A stretch of DNA of 64,000 nt, from assembly GCF_023701695.1 (NCBI RefSeq), contig NZ_JAJOZC010000001.1:5889894-5953893 (forward strand), given 5' to 3'. The notes beneath the pieces were generated by a model that saw only the letters and a program-made list of their open reading frames with translations, did no database searches and was not told where the DNA came from. Each line of letters starts with the position of its first letter. Position 1 is the stretch's first letter. Origin of the DNA: Streptomyces sp. RKAG290. GTDB lineage: Bacteria; Actinomycetota; Actinomycetes; Streptomycetales; Streptomycetaceae. The translations under genes and the position numbers were made by a program. Positions 1-8,722 of this stretch are shown in pieces.

Positions 1-1
1 G

Positions 2-934
2 GGCGAGTTCTGGATCCTCGCCCCGGCCGGCGGGGTGACGAACGGCTGGCAGGGCGCCTTCCGCTCCCGGGACTTCTTCGGGCCCTACGAGGAGCGCGTC
101 GTCCTCGCCCAGGGCCGTACCGCGGTCAACGGGCCGCACCAGGGCGGCTGGGTCCGGACCGCGGCGGGCGAGGACTGGTTCCTGCACTTCCAGGAGCGCG
201 GGGCGTACGGGCGGGTGGTGCACCTCCAGCCGATGCGCTGGGCCGTCGAGGACGGCGGCTGGCCGGTCATCGGCGACGCCGGCGAACCCGTCTCCGCCCA
301 CCGCAAGCCGGCCGTCCCGGACCAGCGGGCCGAGGCCCCGGCCTCCGGCGACAGCTTCCCGGGTGGCCGCTACGGCAGGCAGTGGCAGTGGACCGCGAAC
401 CCGCGCCCCGGCTGGACCGTCGAGCACGGCGGGGACGGGCTGCGGCTCAGCTGCGTACGGACCGCGTACGCCCACGACCTGCGGGCCCTGCCCAACGTGC
501 TGGTCCAGCGGCTGCCGGCCGAGACGTTCACCGCCGAGGTCGAGGTCGGCCTCGGCAGCGAGGTGGCGGGTGCCAAGGCGGGACTCGCCGTGCTCGGGGA
601 CGCGTTCAGCTGGATCGGCCTGGAGCGGACGGGCGAAGGCGTACGGCTCGTGCACCGGTACGCGGAGACGGTCGCCGAGCACGAACGCGACGCCGAACAC
701 AGCAGACCGGCCCCCGAGGGGCTGGCCCGGCTGCGGATCGAGGTGAGTCCGGGCGCCCGCTGCCGCTTCTTCGCCGACACCGGGGACGGAACCGGACTCA
801 GGCCCTCGGGCCAGGTCTTCGCCGCGACGCCGTGGCGCTGGGTCGGCGCCCTGCTCGGGCTGTTCGCCACCGCACCGCCCGGGACGGGGCCCGCCGGGAC
901 GGCCGGCTTCACCGGATTCCGCACCACCGCATGA
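2..934 (+). CDS. Glycoside hydrolase family 43 protein, C-terminal part (5' end outside window)
   Basis: This reading frame is open from base 2, so the gene starts upstream and only about 310 residues are visible. The motifs FAPAGG-like (ILAPAGGVTNGW), GPHQGGW, EDWFLHFQ and GRVVHLQPM are those of the late blades of the five-bladed GH43 beta-propeller found in exo-arabinanases and beta-xylosidases. From about base 340 the sequence changes to a beta-sandwich of the GH43 C-terminal / DUF1349 type. The likely role is release of arabinose or xylose from plant cell-wall side chains, which fits the pectinase genes that follow. The secretion signal, if any, lies outside the window. The exact substrate cannot be told from this part. 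Confidence 0.85.
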   Translation, partial: GEFWILAPAGGVTNGWQGAFRSRDFFGPYEERVVLAQGRTAVNGPHQGGWVRTAAGEDWFLHFQERGAYGRVVHLQPMRWAVEDGGWPVIGDAGEPVSAHRKPAVPDQRAEAPASGDSFPGGRYGRQWQWTANPRPGWTVEHGGDGLRLSCVRTAYAHDLRALPNVLVQRLPAETFTAEVEVGLGSEVAGAKAGLAVLGDAFSWIGLERTGEGVRLVHRYAETVAEHERDAEHSRPAPEGLARLRIEVSPGARCRFFADTGDGTGLRPSGQVFAATPWRWVGALLGLFATAPPGTGPAGTAGFTGFRTTA

Positions 935-987
935 CCCGCACGGAGCACGTCCACCCTGCCTGATCCGCATGTACAGGAGCCGCACCG

Positions 988-2990
988 ATGCACCTGAGCA
1001 ACAAGCGCACCAGAGCACGAACCCTCGCCACGGCCTTCGCCCTGGCCGCCGCATGCCTGGTCCCGGCGGCCCCGTCGGCGGGCGCCGCCCCGCAGCCCCC
1101 GGCCGGCCCCGCCGCCGCGCACGACACCTGGCCGGACACCGCGCACGGCTTCGCCTCACTGGCCGGCGGAACCACCGGGGCAGCGGCGGCAAGGTCGTCA
1201 CCGTCTCCACCCAGGCCGACCTGGTGAAGTACGCGGCCGCGCCGGAGCCCTACGTCATCCGGGTCGCCGGCGCCGTCGCCGTCGAGCCGTTCGGCCACGA
1301 CATCGACGTGACCTCGGACAAGACCATCATCGGGGTCGGCGACACCGGTGAGATCGTCCACGGCGAGCTGCACCTGAACCCCGGCACCCACAACGTCATC
1401 ATCCGCAACCTCACCATCCGCGACTCCTACGTCGAGGGCGACTGGGACGGCAAGACGACCGACTTCGATGCCATCCAGATGGACACCGCCGACCACGTCT
1501 GGATCGACCACAACCGCCTCACGCACATGGGCGACGGACTGCTCGACATCCGTAAGGACAGCGAGTACATCACCGTCTCCCACAACCTCTTCGACAACCA
1601 CAACAAGGCGTTCGGCATCGGCTGGACCGAGAACGTCAAGACGCAGATCACCATCGACCACAACTGGTTCCGGGGCACCAAGCAGCGCAACCCCTCCGCC
1701 GACAACTGCGCCTACGCCCACCTCTACAACAACTACCTCTCCGCGCAGGTCGCGGACGGCGACCCGGTGTGGACGTACGGCAACTGGGCCCGCGGCGCCA
1801 CGAAGATGGTCATCGAGAACAGCTACTACCGGGACGTCCAGCACCCCTACCAGGCGGACGCCACGGCCGAACTCCTCCAGCGCGGCTCCATCCTGAGGAA
1901 CACCACGGGCCGCACCGACGCCTGGGGAGACGCCTTCGACCCGCGCACCCTGTACCCGTACCACCTGGACCGCGCGGCCGACGTGCCGAAGCTGGTCACC
2001 CGCGACTCCGGACCGCAGAAGGACATCGGCACCGAGACCGTGCTGCGGGTCCCGGAGCAGTACGCCACCGTGCAGGCCGCCGTGGACGCGGTGCCCGCAG
2101 GCAACGACGGCCGGATCACGGTGCGGATCGCGCCCGGCACCTACCGCGAGCACGTCAGGATCGGCAAGGACCAGCCGTACGTCTCGCTCGTCGGCACCGG
2201 GAAGCGCCGCTCGGACACCCTCGTCGTCTTCGACACCCCGTCCGGCGAGCTCAAGCCGGACGGCACCACCCAGGGGTCCTGGGGGAGTGCGACCGTCGTC
2301 GTCGAGGGACACGACTTCAGCGCCCGCGACCTCACCTTCTCCAACGACTTCGACGAGGCCTCCGTCGAGCTGAACGGCGAGCAGGCCCTCGCCGTGAAGA
2401 CCACCGGCGACCGGCTGACCTTCGAGAACACCGCCTTCCTCGGCAACCAGGACACCCTGATGACCGACACCCCGGTCCTCACCCAGCAGGCCCGGGTGTA
2501 CCTCAGGGACGTCTACGTCGAAGGGGACGTCGACTTCATCTACGGCCGCGCCACCACGGTCATCGAGCACTCCGTGATCAGGGCGCTGAGCCGCGGCTCG
2601 GCCACGAACAACGGCTACGTCACGGCCGCTTCGACGTGGAAGGAGAACCCGTACGGCTTCCTGATCACCCGCAGCACGATCATCAGCGACGCCCCCGCGG
2701 ACTCCTTCCACCTCGGCCGCCCCTGGCACCCGAGCGGGAACCCCGACGCGGTCGGCCAGGTGCTGATCCGCGAGACCCGGCTCCCCTCGGCGGTCAAGGC
2801 CACGCCGTGGAGCGAGATGAGCGGCTTCCCGTGGCAGGAGGCCCGGTTCAGCGAGTACCGGACGTACGGACCCGGCGCCGCCGTCACCGCCGACCGGCCG
2901 CAGATGACCGCCGCGGACGCCGCGCACCACCAGGTCGCGGACTACCTCCGGGGCGAGGACGGCTGGGCGCCGCAGGGCGCACACCGCTGA
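988..2990 (+). pseudogene. Secreted pectate lyase (PL1) - pectin methylesterase (CE8) fusion, frame broken near base 1177
   Basis: The ATG at 988 opens a classic signal peptide (basic MHLSNKRTRAR, hydrophobic ALAAACLVPAA, then AGA). That frame closes at 1227. The enzyme continues in another frame that is already homologous from about base 1190. Adding one G to the G run at 1177-1180 joins them as GGTTGGSGGKVVTV and gives about 667 residues. The PL1 beta-helix covers residues 70-330, with WIDHN and the conserved repeat ladder. The CE8 domain covers 350-640, with GNQDTL, the DFIYG-type catalytic aspartate motif and LGRPW. The enzyme would demethylate and cleave pectin outside the cell. An alternative ATG at 969 lacks a signal peptide and is rejected. 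The break is either a sequence error or a true frameshift. Confidence 0.85.
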
Positions 2991-3062
2991 GACCCGGGCT
3001 TCGGCACACCCCCCATGCACGGCAACCCGGCACCACAGAGAACCGAGAGAGAAGAGCCGACC

Positions 3063-4397
3063 ATGAGAATCTCGAAGACGCAGCGGGGGCGTGCCGCGGC
3101 AGCGGTGTCCATCGCGGCGGTACTCGCCCTCACCGCGACCGCCTGCGGTGACGACGGCAGCGAGAGCGGCACCGAGGGCAGCGGCAAGGGCGAAATCACC
3201 TTCTGGGACAACAACGGCGGTCCGCGCACCGCCATCTGGACCGAGATCATCAAGGACTTCGAGAAGAAGAACCCCGACATCAAGGTCAAGTACGTGCCGA
3301 TCCCGATCGCCGACGTGCAGTCCAAGTACGACACGGCCATCGCGGGCGGTGGCCTGCCGGACGTGGGCGGTGTGGGCACGGCCTACCTGGCCAACATGGT
3401 CTCGCAGGAGGCCCTGGACCCGCTCACCGACCGGATCCAGGGCTCGTCCCTGAAGGGCAAGCTCGTCGAGGGCATGGTCGAGAGCGTCAAGGACGCGGGC
3501 GGCCGGGGCGACGACATGTACACGGTGCCCACCTCCGCGAACAACGGCGCGCTCTGGTACCGCACCGACCTGTTCAAGTCCGCCGGCCTCGAAGCACCCA
3601 CCACCTGGGCCAACTTCTACAAGGCGGCCGACAAGCTCACCGACGGCAAGAACAACAAGTTCGGCTACACCATCCGCGGCGGTGCGGGCTCCATAGCCCA
3701 GGCCATGGACGCCGCGTACGGCCAGTCCGGCATCACGGAGTTCTGGAACGGCGACAAGACGACGCTCAACGACCCGAAGAACGTCGCCGCGCTGCAGAAG
3801 TACGTGGCGCTCTACAAGAAGGCGACGCCCGCCGCCGACGTCAACAACGACTTCACCAAGATGGTCGCCCAGTGGGACACCGGCACCATCGGGATGCTCA
3901 GCCACAACCTCGGCTCCTACCAGGACCACCTGAAGGCGCTGGGCAAGGAGAAGTTCGCCGGCATCCCCAACCCCACCGGCGACAACGGCACCCGGGTGCA
4001 GGTCTCCAACCCGGTCGACGGCCTCGGCCTGTTCCGGTCGAGCAAGAACAAGACGGCCGCCTGGAAGTTCATCGAGTTCGCCGCCTCGCACGAGGCGAAC
4101 AGCAAGTGGAACGAGTCCGCGGGCGCCATCCCGGCCAACACCGAGGCCGCCAAGGACCCGTGGATCAGCGCGGCCGCACCGACCGAGCTCGCCGCCAAGG
4201 CCCTCACCGACGGCTCGACCAAGATCGTGCAGCTGCCGTACTACCTGCCCGACTGGAACAACATCAGCAAGGCGGACAACGAGCCGGAGTTCCAGAAGCT
4301 GCTGCTCGGCAAGGTCACGGCCAAGGCCTTCCTGGACAAGATCGCCGAGGAGCTGAACAAGGCCCAGGCGGAGTGGAAGGAGCTCGGCAACGGCTGA
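3063..4397 (+). CDS. ABC transporter sugar-binding lipoprotein (family 1 extracellular solute-binding protein)
   Basis: This 444-residue protein starts MRISKTQRGR, followed by a hydrophobic stretch and the lipobox LTATAC, so the mature protein should be lipid-anchored at the Cys outside the membrane. The rest (EITFWDNNGG, a hinge and a C-terminal WKFIEFAASHEANSKW) is typical of CUT1-type oligosaccharide-binding proteins. It lies between pectin-active enzymes, so uptake of pectic or rhamnogalacturonan oligosaccharides is the inferred role. The ATG at 3063 follows a GAGAGAAG ribosome site; an in-frame ATG at 3015 would place extra residues before the signal peptide and is rejected. No permease genes follow. 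They may lie upstream of the window or elsewhere. Confidence 0.9.
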   Translation: MRISKTQRGRAAAAVSIAAVLALTATACGDDGSESGTEGSGKGEITFWDNNGGPRTAIWTEIIKDFEKKNPDIKVKYVPIPIADVQSKYDTAIAGGGLPDVGGVGTAYLANMVSQEALDPLTDRIQGSSLKGKLVEGMVESVKDAGGRGDDMYTVPTSANNGALWYRTDLFKSAGLEAPTTWANFYKAADKLTDGKNNKFGYTIRGGAGSIAQAMDAAYGQSGITEFWNGDKTTLNDPKNVAALQKYVALYKKATPAADVNNDFTKMVAQWDTGTIGMLSHNLGSYQDHLKALGKEKFAGIPNPTGDNGTRVQVSNPVDGLGLFRSSKNKTAAWKFIEFAASHEANSKWNESAGAIPANTEAAKDPWISAAAPTELAAKALTDGSTKIVQLPYYLPDWNNISKADNEPEFQKLLLGKVTAKAFLDKIAEELNKAQAEWKELGNG

Positions 4398-4538
4398 TCC
4401 GGCCCCTCGCAGGCCGGCACCCCGGTGCCGGGGGCCGGCGGCGGGGCGCTCCCGCCGCCGGCTCCTCACCTCCCGCAACCCCGCACCGCAGCTACGTCTC
4501 GCACGTGTCCGTACGCTCCACGAGAGAGGCAGCTCCCC

Positions 4539-5363
4539 GTGTCACTCACCCGCAGACGCACCGCAGCCGCACTGGTCGCGCTTCCGCTCGCGCTGGCCGC
4601 CACCCCCGCCGTCGCGCACGGCCCGGGCGGGCGCCCCCGCCCCCGCACCGTGCACATCGCGGGCGATTCGACGGCCGCGCAGAAATACGCCGACGCGGCG
4701 CCCGAGACCGGCTGGGGGATGGCCCTGCCGTTCTACCTGGGCCGGCCGCTCGCCGTCGCCAACCACGCCATGAACGGCCGCAGTTCGAAGAGCTTCATCG
4801 ACGAGGGGCTGCTCACCGCGCTGCTGGAGGAGGTGCGTGCGGGCGACCTCCTGCTGATCCAGTTCGGGCACAACGACGAGAAGACCGAGGACCCGGCCCG
4901 CGGCACCGACCCCTGGACCACCTACCAGGAGCACCTGCGCAGTTACGTGCGCGGCGCCCGGGACCGCCGGGCGCAGCCGGTCCTGCTCACCCCGGTGGAG
5001 CGCCGCCGCTTCGCCGCCGACGGCACGGCGACGCCCAGCCACGGCGAGTACCCGGCCGCGATGCGCGCCCTGGCCGCCGAGGAGCGCGTGCCCCTGCTCG
5101 ACCTCCAGGCGCTCACGCTCGCGCGCTGGCAGGAACTGGGCCCGGACGGCACCCGGGAGTACTTCAACTGGCTGGAGCCCGGGGAGTCGCCCAACTACCC
5201 CGACGGACAGCAGGACAACACGCACTTCCAGCCGCGCGGTGCCATCGAGGCCGCCCGGCTCGTCGCCGGGGCGCTGCGGGACGAGCGCGTCCTGACCCCG
5301 CGCGACGTACGCCGTACCGGCTCCCCGGTACCCCCCGAGTGGATCACCTGGCCACAGGCCTGA
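4539..5363 (+). CDS. Secreted rhamnogalacturonan acetylesterase (SGNH hydrolase, CE12-like)
   Basis: This 274-residue protein has an N-terminal signal peptide (SLTRRRTAAALVALPLALA, then TPAVA). The SGNH blocks are all present: block I AGDSTA with the nucleophilic Ser, block II GRSSKSF, block III FGHNDEK and block V DNTHFQP with the catalytic Asp-His pair. The spacing fits carbohydrate esterase family 12, which removes acetyl groups from rhamnogalacturonan I so that lyases can cut it. The GTG at 4539 is chosen because it is preceded by GAGAGAGG at 4522-4529 and begins the signal peptide directly. The longer frame from 4425 would bury the signal. It sits between the binding lipoprotein and a pectate lyase in the same direction. 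Confidence 0.88.
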   Translation: MSLTRRRTAAALVALPLALAATPAVAHGPGGRPRPRTVHIAGDSTAAQKYADAAPETGWGMALPFYLGRPLAVANHAMNGRSSKSFIDEGLLTALLEEVRAGDLLLIQFGHNDEKTEDPARGTDPWTTYQEHLRSYVRGARDRRAQPVLLTPVERRRFAADGTATPSHGEYPAAMRALAAEERVPLLDLQALTLARWQELGPDGTREYFNWLEPGESPNYPDGQQDNTHFQPRGAIEAARLVAGALRDERVLTPRDVRRTGSPVPPEWITWPQA

Positions 5364-5427
5364 CCACTCCCCACGGCCCCACAGCACGTCTCCATCGCCG
5401 CACCACCTCACCGTCGAAGGATTCGCC

Positions 5428-6789
5428 ATGCCCGCACGCATGAGTCATGCCCGTGCCATTGCCCTGGTGATGGGCTGCGCCTCACTGGCGCTCGCCGTGT
5501 CCGTCCCCGCCCAGGCCACCGGACACCATCAGGGCTCCGGCCACGGCCACCCCGCTCCGCACCGCAGCGGCATCGAGCGTGCCGTACTCGCCGGGGGCGA
5601 CGGCTGGGCCGCCGCAGACGGCTCCACCACCGGCGGCGCCAGGGCGACCCGCGACCACATCTACACCGTCTCCGACCGGGCCGAACTCATGGCCGCGTTC
5701 GCGGACGCGGGCGACGCGCCCAAGATCATCCGGATCGACGGCACCATCCACGGCAACGCCGACGCCGCAGGTGACCCGATCGACTGCGAGGCCTACCAGA
5801 CCGACGGCTACACCCTGGACGCGTACCTGGCCGCGTACGACCCGGCGACCTGGGGCACCACCGAGGTCCCCAGCGGACCGCTGGAGGAGGCCCGGCTCGC
5901 CTCCGCCGCCCTGCAGAAGGCCGCCGTCGAGGTCGCGGTCCCCTCGAACACCACCCTGGTCGGCGTCGGTGACGACGCCACGGTGATCGGTGCCAGCCTC
6001 CAGGTGCGGGACGTCTCGAACGTCATCGTCCGCAACATCTCCTTCGAGGACACCTACGACTGCTTCCCGCAGTGGGACCCCACCGACACCGCCACCGGGG
6101 CCTGGAACTCCGAGTACGACAACCTCGTCGTCACCGGCTCCAGCCATGTCTGGGTCGACCACAACACCTTCAGCGACGGCGACCGGCACGACGCCGACCA
6201 GCCCCGCTACTACGGCCAGCTGTTCCAGCAGCACGACGGCCTCTTCGACATCGTGCGCGGCGCCGACCTCGTCACCGTCTCCTGGAACGTCCTGAAGAAC
6301 CACGACAAGACCATGCTCATCGGCAACAGCGACAGCGCCGCCACCGCGGCGATCGACCGCGGAAAGCTCCGTGTCACCCTGCACCACAACCTCTTCCAGG
6401 ACCTCAAGGAACGCGCGCCCCGGGTCCGCTTCGGCGCCGTCGACTCCTACAACAACCACTTCGTCGCCACCGCCGGCAGCGCCTACGGCTACAGCTACGG
6501 CGTGGGCATGGAGTCCCGGATCGTCGCCGAGCACAACGCCTTCACGCTGGCCGCGCAGGTCGACCCGGCCACCGTCATCAAGAAGTGGAAGGAGTCCCCG
6601 ATCACCGCCGCGGACAACTACGTCAACGGCCGCAGGACCGACCTCGTCGCCGTCCACAACGCGGGCGTTCCCGAGGAGCAGCTCACCGAGGGCGCCGGCT
6701 GGACGCCGGTCCTGCGTACCCGGATCGACAACCCGCGCGCCGTCCCGGGCATCGTCGGCCGCGGAGCCGGAGCGGGCCGCTTGCGCTGA
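5428..6789 (+). CDS. Secreted pectate lyase, PL1 family
   Basis: This 453-residue protein has a signal peptide (ARAIALVMGCASLALAVSVPAQA). A PL1 parallel beta-helix follows, with IVRNISFED, VWVDHNTFSDG and the calcium-site region HDGLFDIVRGADLVTVSWN. The catalytic RAPRVRFG motif (RxPxxR) is intact. The family cleaves polygalacturonate by calcium-dependent beta-elimination outside the cell. The start at 5428 follows GAAGG about 10 bases upstream. It ends the pectin gene run on the plus strand and is followed by a strong hairpin. Confidence 0.93.
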   Translation: MPARMSHARAIALVMGCASLALAVSVPAQATGHHQGSGHGHPAPHRSGIERAVLAGGDGWAAADGSTTGGARATRDHIYTVSDRAELMAAFADAGDAPKIIRIDGTIHGNADAAGDPIDCEAYQTDGYTLDAYLAAYDPATWGTTEVPSGPLEEARLASAALQKAAVEVAVPSNTTLVGVGDDATVIGASLQVRDVSNVIVRNISFEDTYDCFPQWDPTDTATGAWNSEYDNLVVTGSSHVWVDHNTFSDGDRHDADQPRYYGQLFQQHDGLFDIVRGADLVTVSWNVLKNHDKTMLIGNSDSAATAAIDRGKLRVTLHHNLFQDLKERAPRVRFGAVDSYNNHFVATAGSAYGYSYGVGMESRIVAEHNAFTLAAQVDPATVIKKWKESPITAADNYVNGRRTDLVAVHNAGVPEEQLTEGAGWTPVLRTRIDNPRAVPGIVGRGAGAGRLR

Positions 6790-6800
6790 GCAGCGGGCAA

Positions 6801-6843
6801 CGGGAAGGGGTGGGGGCCGGCCGCGGCCCCCACCCCTTCCCCG
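6801..6843 (+). terminator. Hairpin terminator after PL1 pectate lyase
   Basis: A GC-rich inverted repeat starts 12 bases after the stop codon. The left arm GGGAAGGGGTGGGGGCCG pairs with a right arm ending CCCCTTCCC. There is no T tract, as is usual for Streptomyces terminators. Confidence 0.75.
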
Positions 6844-6854
6844 TCCGGCAACTC

Positions 6855-7035
6855 CTAGGGCGTGTTTTGAAAGTCCCGCCTGCCCGGCGGCGCCTGGCAC
6901 GCACGCTCGCGGCGTTGCGGAAATGCCCTAGTAGCTCCGCTACGAGGCCACATCCGCGCCTTGCGATCGCACGCACCAGGCGCCGCCGGGCCCGCCCTTC
7001 GGGGCGGACGACGCTACTTTCAAAACACGCCCTAG
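6855..7035. mobile_element. 181-bp MITE-like palindromic element with CTAG ends
   Basis: The ends are perfect 20-bp inverted repeats: CTAGGGCGTGTTTTGAAAGT at 6855-6874 and its complement at 7016-7035. Inside them is a longer imperfect inverted repeat, CCCGGCGGCGCCTGG on the left against its complement near 6976-6990. No coding capacity is visible. The CTAG at each end fits a YTAR-type target, as used by IS5-group transposases, so non-autonomous mobilisation by such an enzyme is inferred. The right end overlaps the stop codon of the adjacent minus-strand lyase. It could also act as a bidirectional terminator between the convergent genes. Confidence 0.75.
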
Positions 7036-7877
7036 CCGTAGGAGATGTCCGAGGCCGAGTACTTGCAGTACGTGCCGTCCGGGCCGCTGCCCGTCTCCTT
7101 CGGCTCGGCGCCGCTGTCGTTGCCCGTGTAGCGGACGCACGGCTTGATCTTCTTGCTGCTGTCGCCGTGGATACGGACGGAGCGCAGCGTGGCGGTGTCA
7201 CCGTAGTTGGTGTTGATCCCCACCAGGGACTTGCCGGGCGCCGTCACATCGACGTCGCTGACCGTGATCGTGCGCTTGTACTGCTTGGAGCAGTTGCCGC
7301 AGGACCGCACGAGCTTGCCGAAGTCCGAGACCTGGAACCCGCTGACGGTCAGGCTGCCCGCGCCGTTGAACTGGAAGACCTTGTCGTCGGCGCCCTTGGC
7401 CCCGCCGCCTGTCACCTTGTACACGGCCCCCGACGAGGTGCCCTTGAAGGATGCGGCGTCCTCGCCGACGTCCTCCCACCAGACGTTCTGCAGGGTGCAA
7501 CTGCCCAGGCAGTGAATGCCGTCGGCGGCGGGGGAGCCCACGACGACGTTCTTCAGGACAGCTCCGTCGGCCAGTTCGAAGACCGGGTCCTGGTCCTCGC
7601 TCTGGCCGCCGTCGCCCAGGTCCCCGCTGCCGTAGAAGCGCTTCAGTCCGCCGTCGTACGTCCCGGAGACCTCGATGGTCGCCGGGACCGCCTGCGAACC
7701 CGCGGGAGTGGGCCAGCCGGCAACGGCGGCGGTGGGGGCCGCGTCGGCCGACTGGACCAGGAGGCCGGTGGTGAGCGCGGCTCCGGTGAGGGCCAGTGCG
7801 GTGGCCGAGGCGGAGATCATGCGGCGGCGGCCGGTGCGCCGCGCACGGCCGGCGGGTGGTGCGGCTCGTTTCGTCAT
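7032..7877 (-). CDS. Secreted pectate lyase, PL3 family
   Basis: This 281-residue protein has a basic N terminus, a hydrophobic signal (ISASATALALTGAALTTGLL) and an ADA cleavage site. The mature part matches the small PL3 beta-helix lyases: GSGDLGDGGQSEDQDPVFEL, DGIHCLGSCTLQNVWWEDVG, then a lysine/arginine-rich catalytic zone and RSCGNCSKQYKR. Cysteine pairs are typical of this family. The ATG at 7877 follows GAGGAAC. An upstream extension to 8378 has no signal peptide and overlaps another gene. The TAG stop lies within the CTAG end of the palindromic element, so the C terminus may have been reset by its insertion. Confidence 0.9.
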   Translation of the reverse strand: MTKRAAPPAGRARRTGRRRMISASATALALTGAALTTGLLVQSADAAPTAAVAGWPTPAGSQAVPATIEVSGTYDGGLKRFYGSGDLGDGGQSEDQDPVFELADGAVLKNVVVGSPAADGIHCLGSCTLQNVWWEDVGEDAASFKGTSSGAVYKVTGGGAKGADDKVFQFNGAGSLTVSGFQVSDFGKLVRSCGNCSKQYKRTITVSDVDVTAPGKSLVGINTNYGDTATLRSVRIHGDSSKKIKPCVRYTGNDSGAEPKETGSGPDGTYCKYSASDISYG

Positions 7878-7996
7878 ATCCGTGTCCCGTTCCTCGATGG
7901 TGGGGGGAGCGTTGCGCTCCTTGGTCGCCACCGCAGGGAACAAGGGTTGCCGGGATCCGCTGTTTCTTTTTCCGCCGGCGGCCGGCCGGCGGCGGG

Positions 7997-8722
7997 TCAG
8001 TGGTCCCGGCCGAAGCGGTCGCCGACCGAGACCCGTTGACCGGAGGTGCGGACCGCGTGCGCCGTCAGGTAGTCGCCCGTCGCGTCCCGTTCGCCCTCCG
8101 CGTGGTTGTACTGCCCGGCGAACATGTGCGTGCCGGCCGGGACGGTCCGCCCCGGCTTCAGCGCCCACCGGTAGACCAGGAAGCCCCCGTCCTCGGTCGC
8201 CGACACGGAGAAGTCCTCCTCGGGCAGCGAGCGCCAGGAACCGGTGGTGCTCACCCCGCCGGTGAGCGCGATCCGCAGCTCGACGGTGAGTGAGGAGAGG
8301 CGCTCGGCCGTCTTCAGCGTGACATTGCTCTGCGCCCAGTACGCGTTGCTGTGCGGGTCGACGGCGCCGTCCGTCCACAGCGGACCGTCCTCGCTGCGCA
8401 GCGCACCGCCGGGCACCGGCTGGGTCGCGGCCCCGCCGGTCGCCGTGGGGGAGGCCGGCGGGGCCGCCACCCGCTGCCCCTGCGAACCGCCGTCACCGGC
8501 GGAGGTGACGGCGAGCGCACCGACCGCCAGCACCCCGCAGACCGCCGCCGTCGCCCCCGCCACCCGCAGCCACGGCGTCGCCGCACGCGGCGGGCGCGAC
8601 ACCCGGGACGACGGGCGGTCCCGCGTCATCCCCCGCTCGATGCGGGCCAGCATCCGCTCCCGGTCGGGGCGGTGCGCCTGGGCGGCGTCCCTCAGCCGTC
8701 GGGGCAACTCCTCGTCCATCAC
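7997..8722 (-). CDS. Membrane-anchored protein paired with an ECF sigma factor (putative regulator)
   Basis: This protein of about 240 residues has a cytoplasmic, charged N terminus (EELPRRLRDAAQAHRPDRERMLARIERGM). One membrane segment follows at about residues 50-72 (WLRVAGATAAVCGVLAVGALAV), then an extracytoplasmic domain of about 165 residues. It is translationally coupled to the sigma factor gene: the GTG at 8722 overlaps the sigma stop by four bases, and a second ATG lies at 8719. The layout is that of anti-sigma or sigma-modulating proteins. No zinc-binding HxxxCxxC motif is visible, so the role is inferred from topology and context only. Confidence 0.7.
   Translation of the reverse strand: MMDEELPRRLRDAAQAHRPDRERMLARIERGMTRDRPSSRVSRPPRAATPWLRVAGATAAVCGVLAVGALAVTSAGDGGSQGQRVAAPPASPTATGGAATQPVPGGALRSEDGPLWTDGAVDPHSNAYWAQSNVTLKTAERLSSLTVELRIALTGGVSTTGSWRSLPEEDFSVSATEDGGFLVYRWALKPGRTVPAGTHMFAGQYNHAEGERDATGDYLTAHAVRTSGQRVSVGDRFGRDH

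Noticed and set aside
969..1190. ATG at 969 as start of the PL1-CE8 protein
   Set aside because: It gives an Arg-rich N terminus with no signal peptide, while the ATG at 988 in another frame gives a textbook signal peptide.
909..4478. A 1189-codon open frame on the minus strand
   Set aside because: It lies opposite clear secreted enzymes and a binding protein. Long antisense frames are common in GC-rich DNA with strong third-position bias, and the translation is low-complexity Val/Gly/Arg/Leu with no domain.
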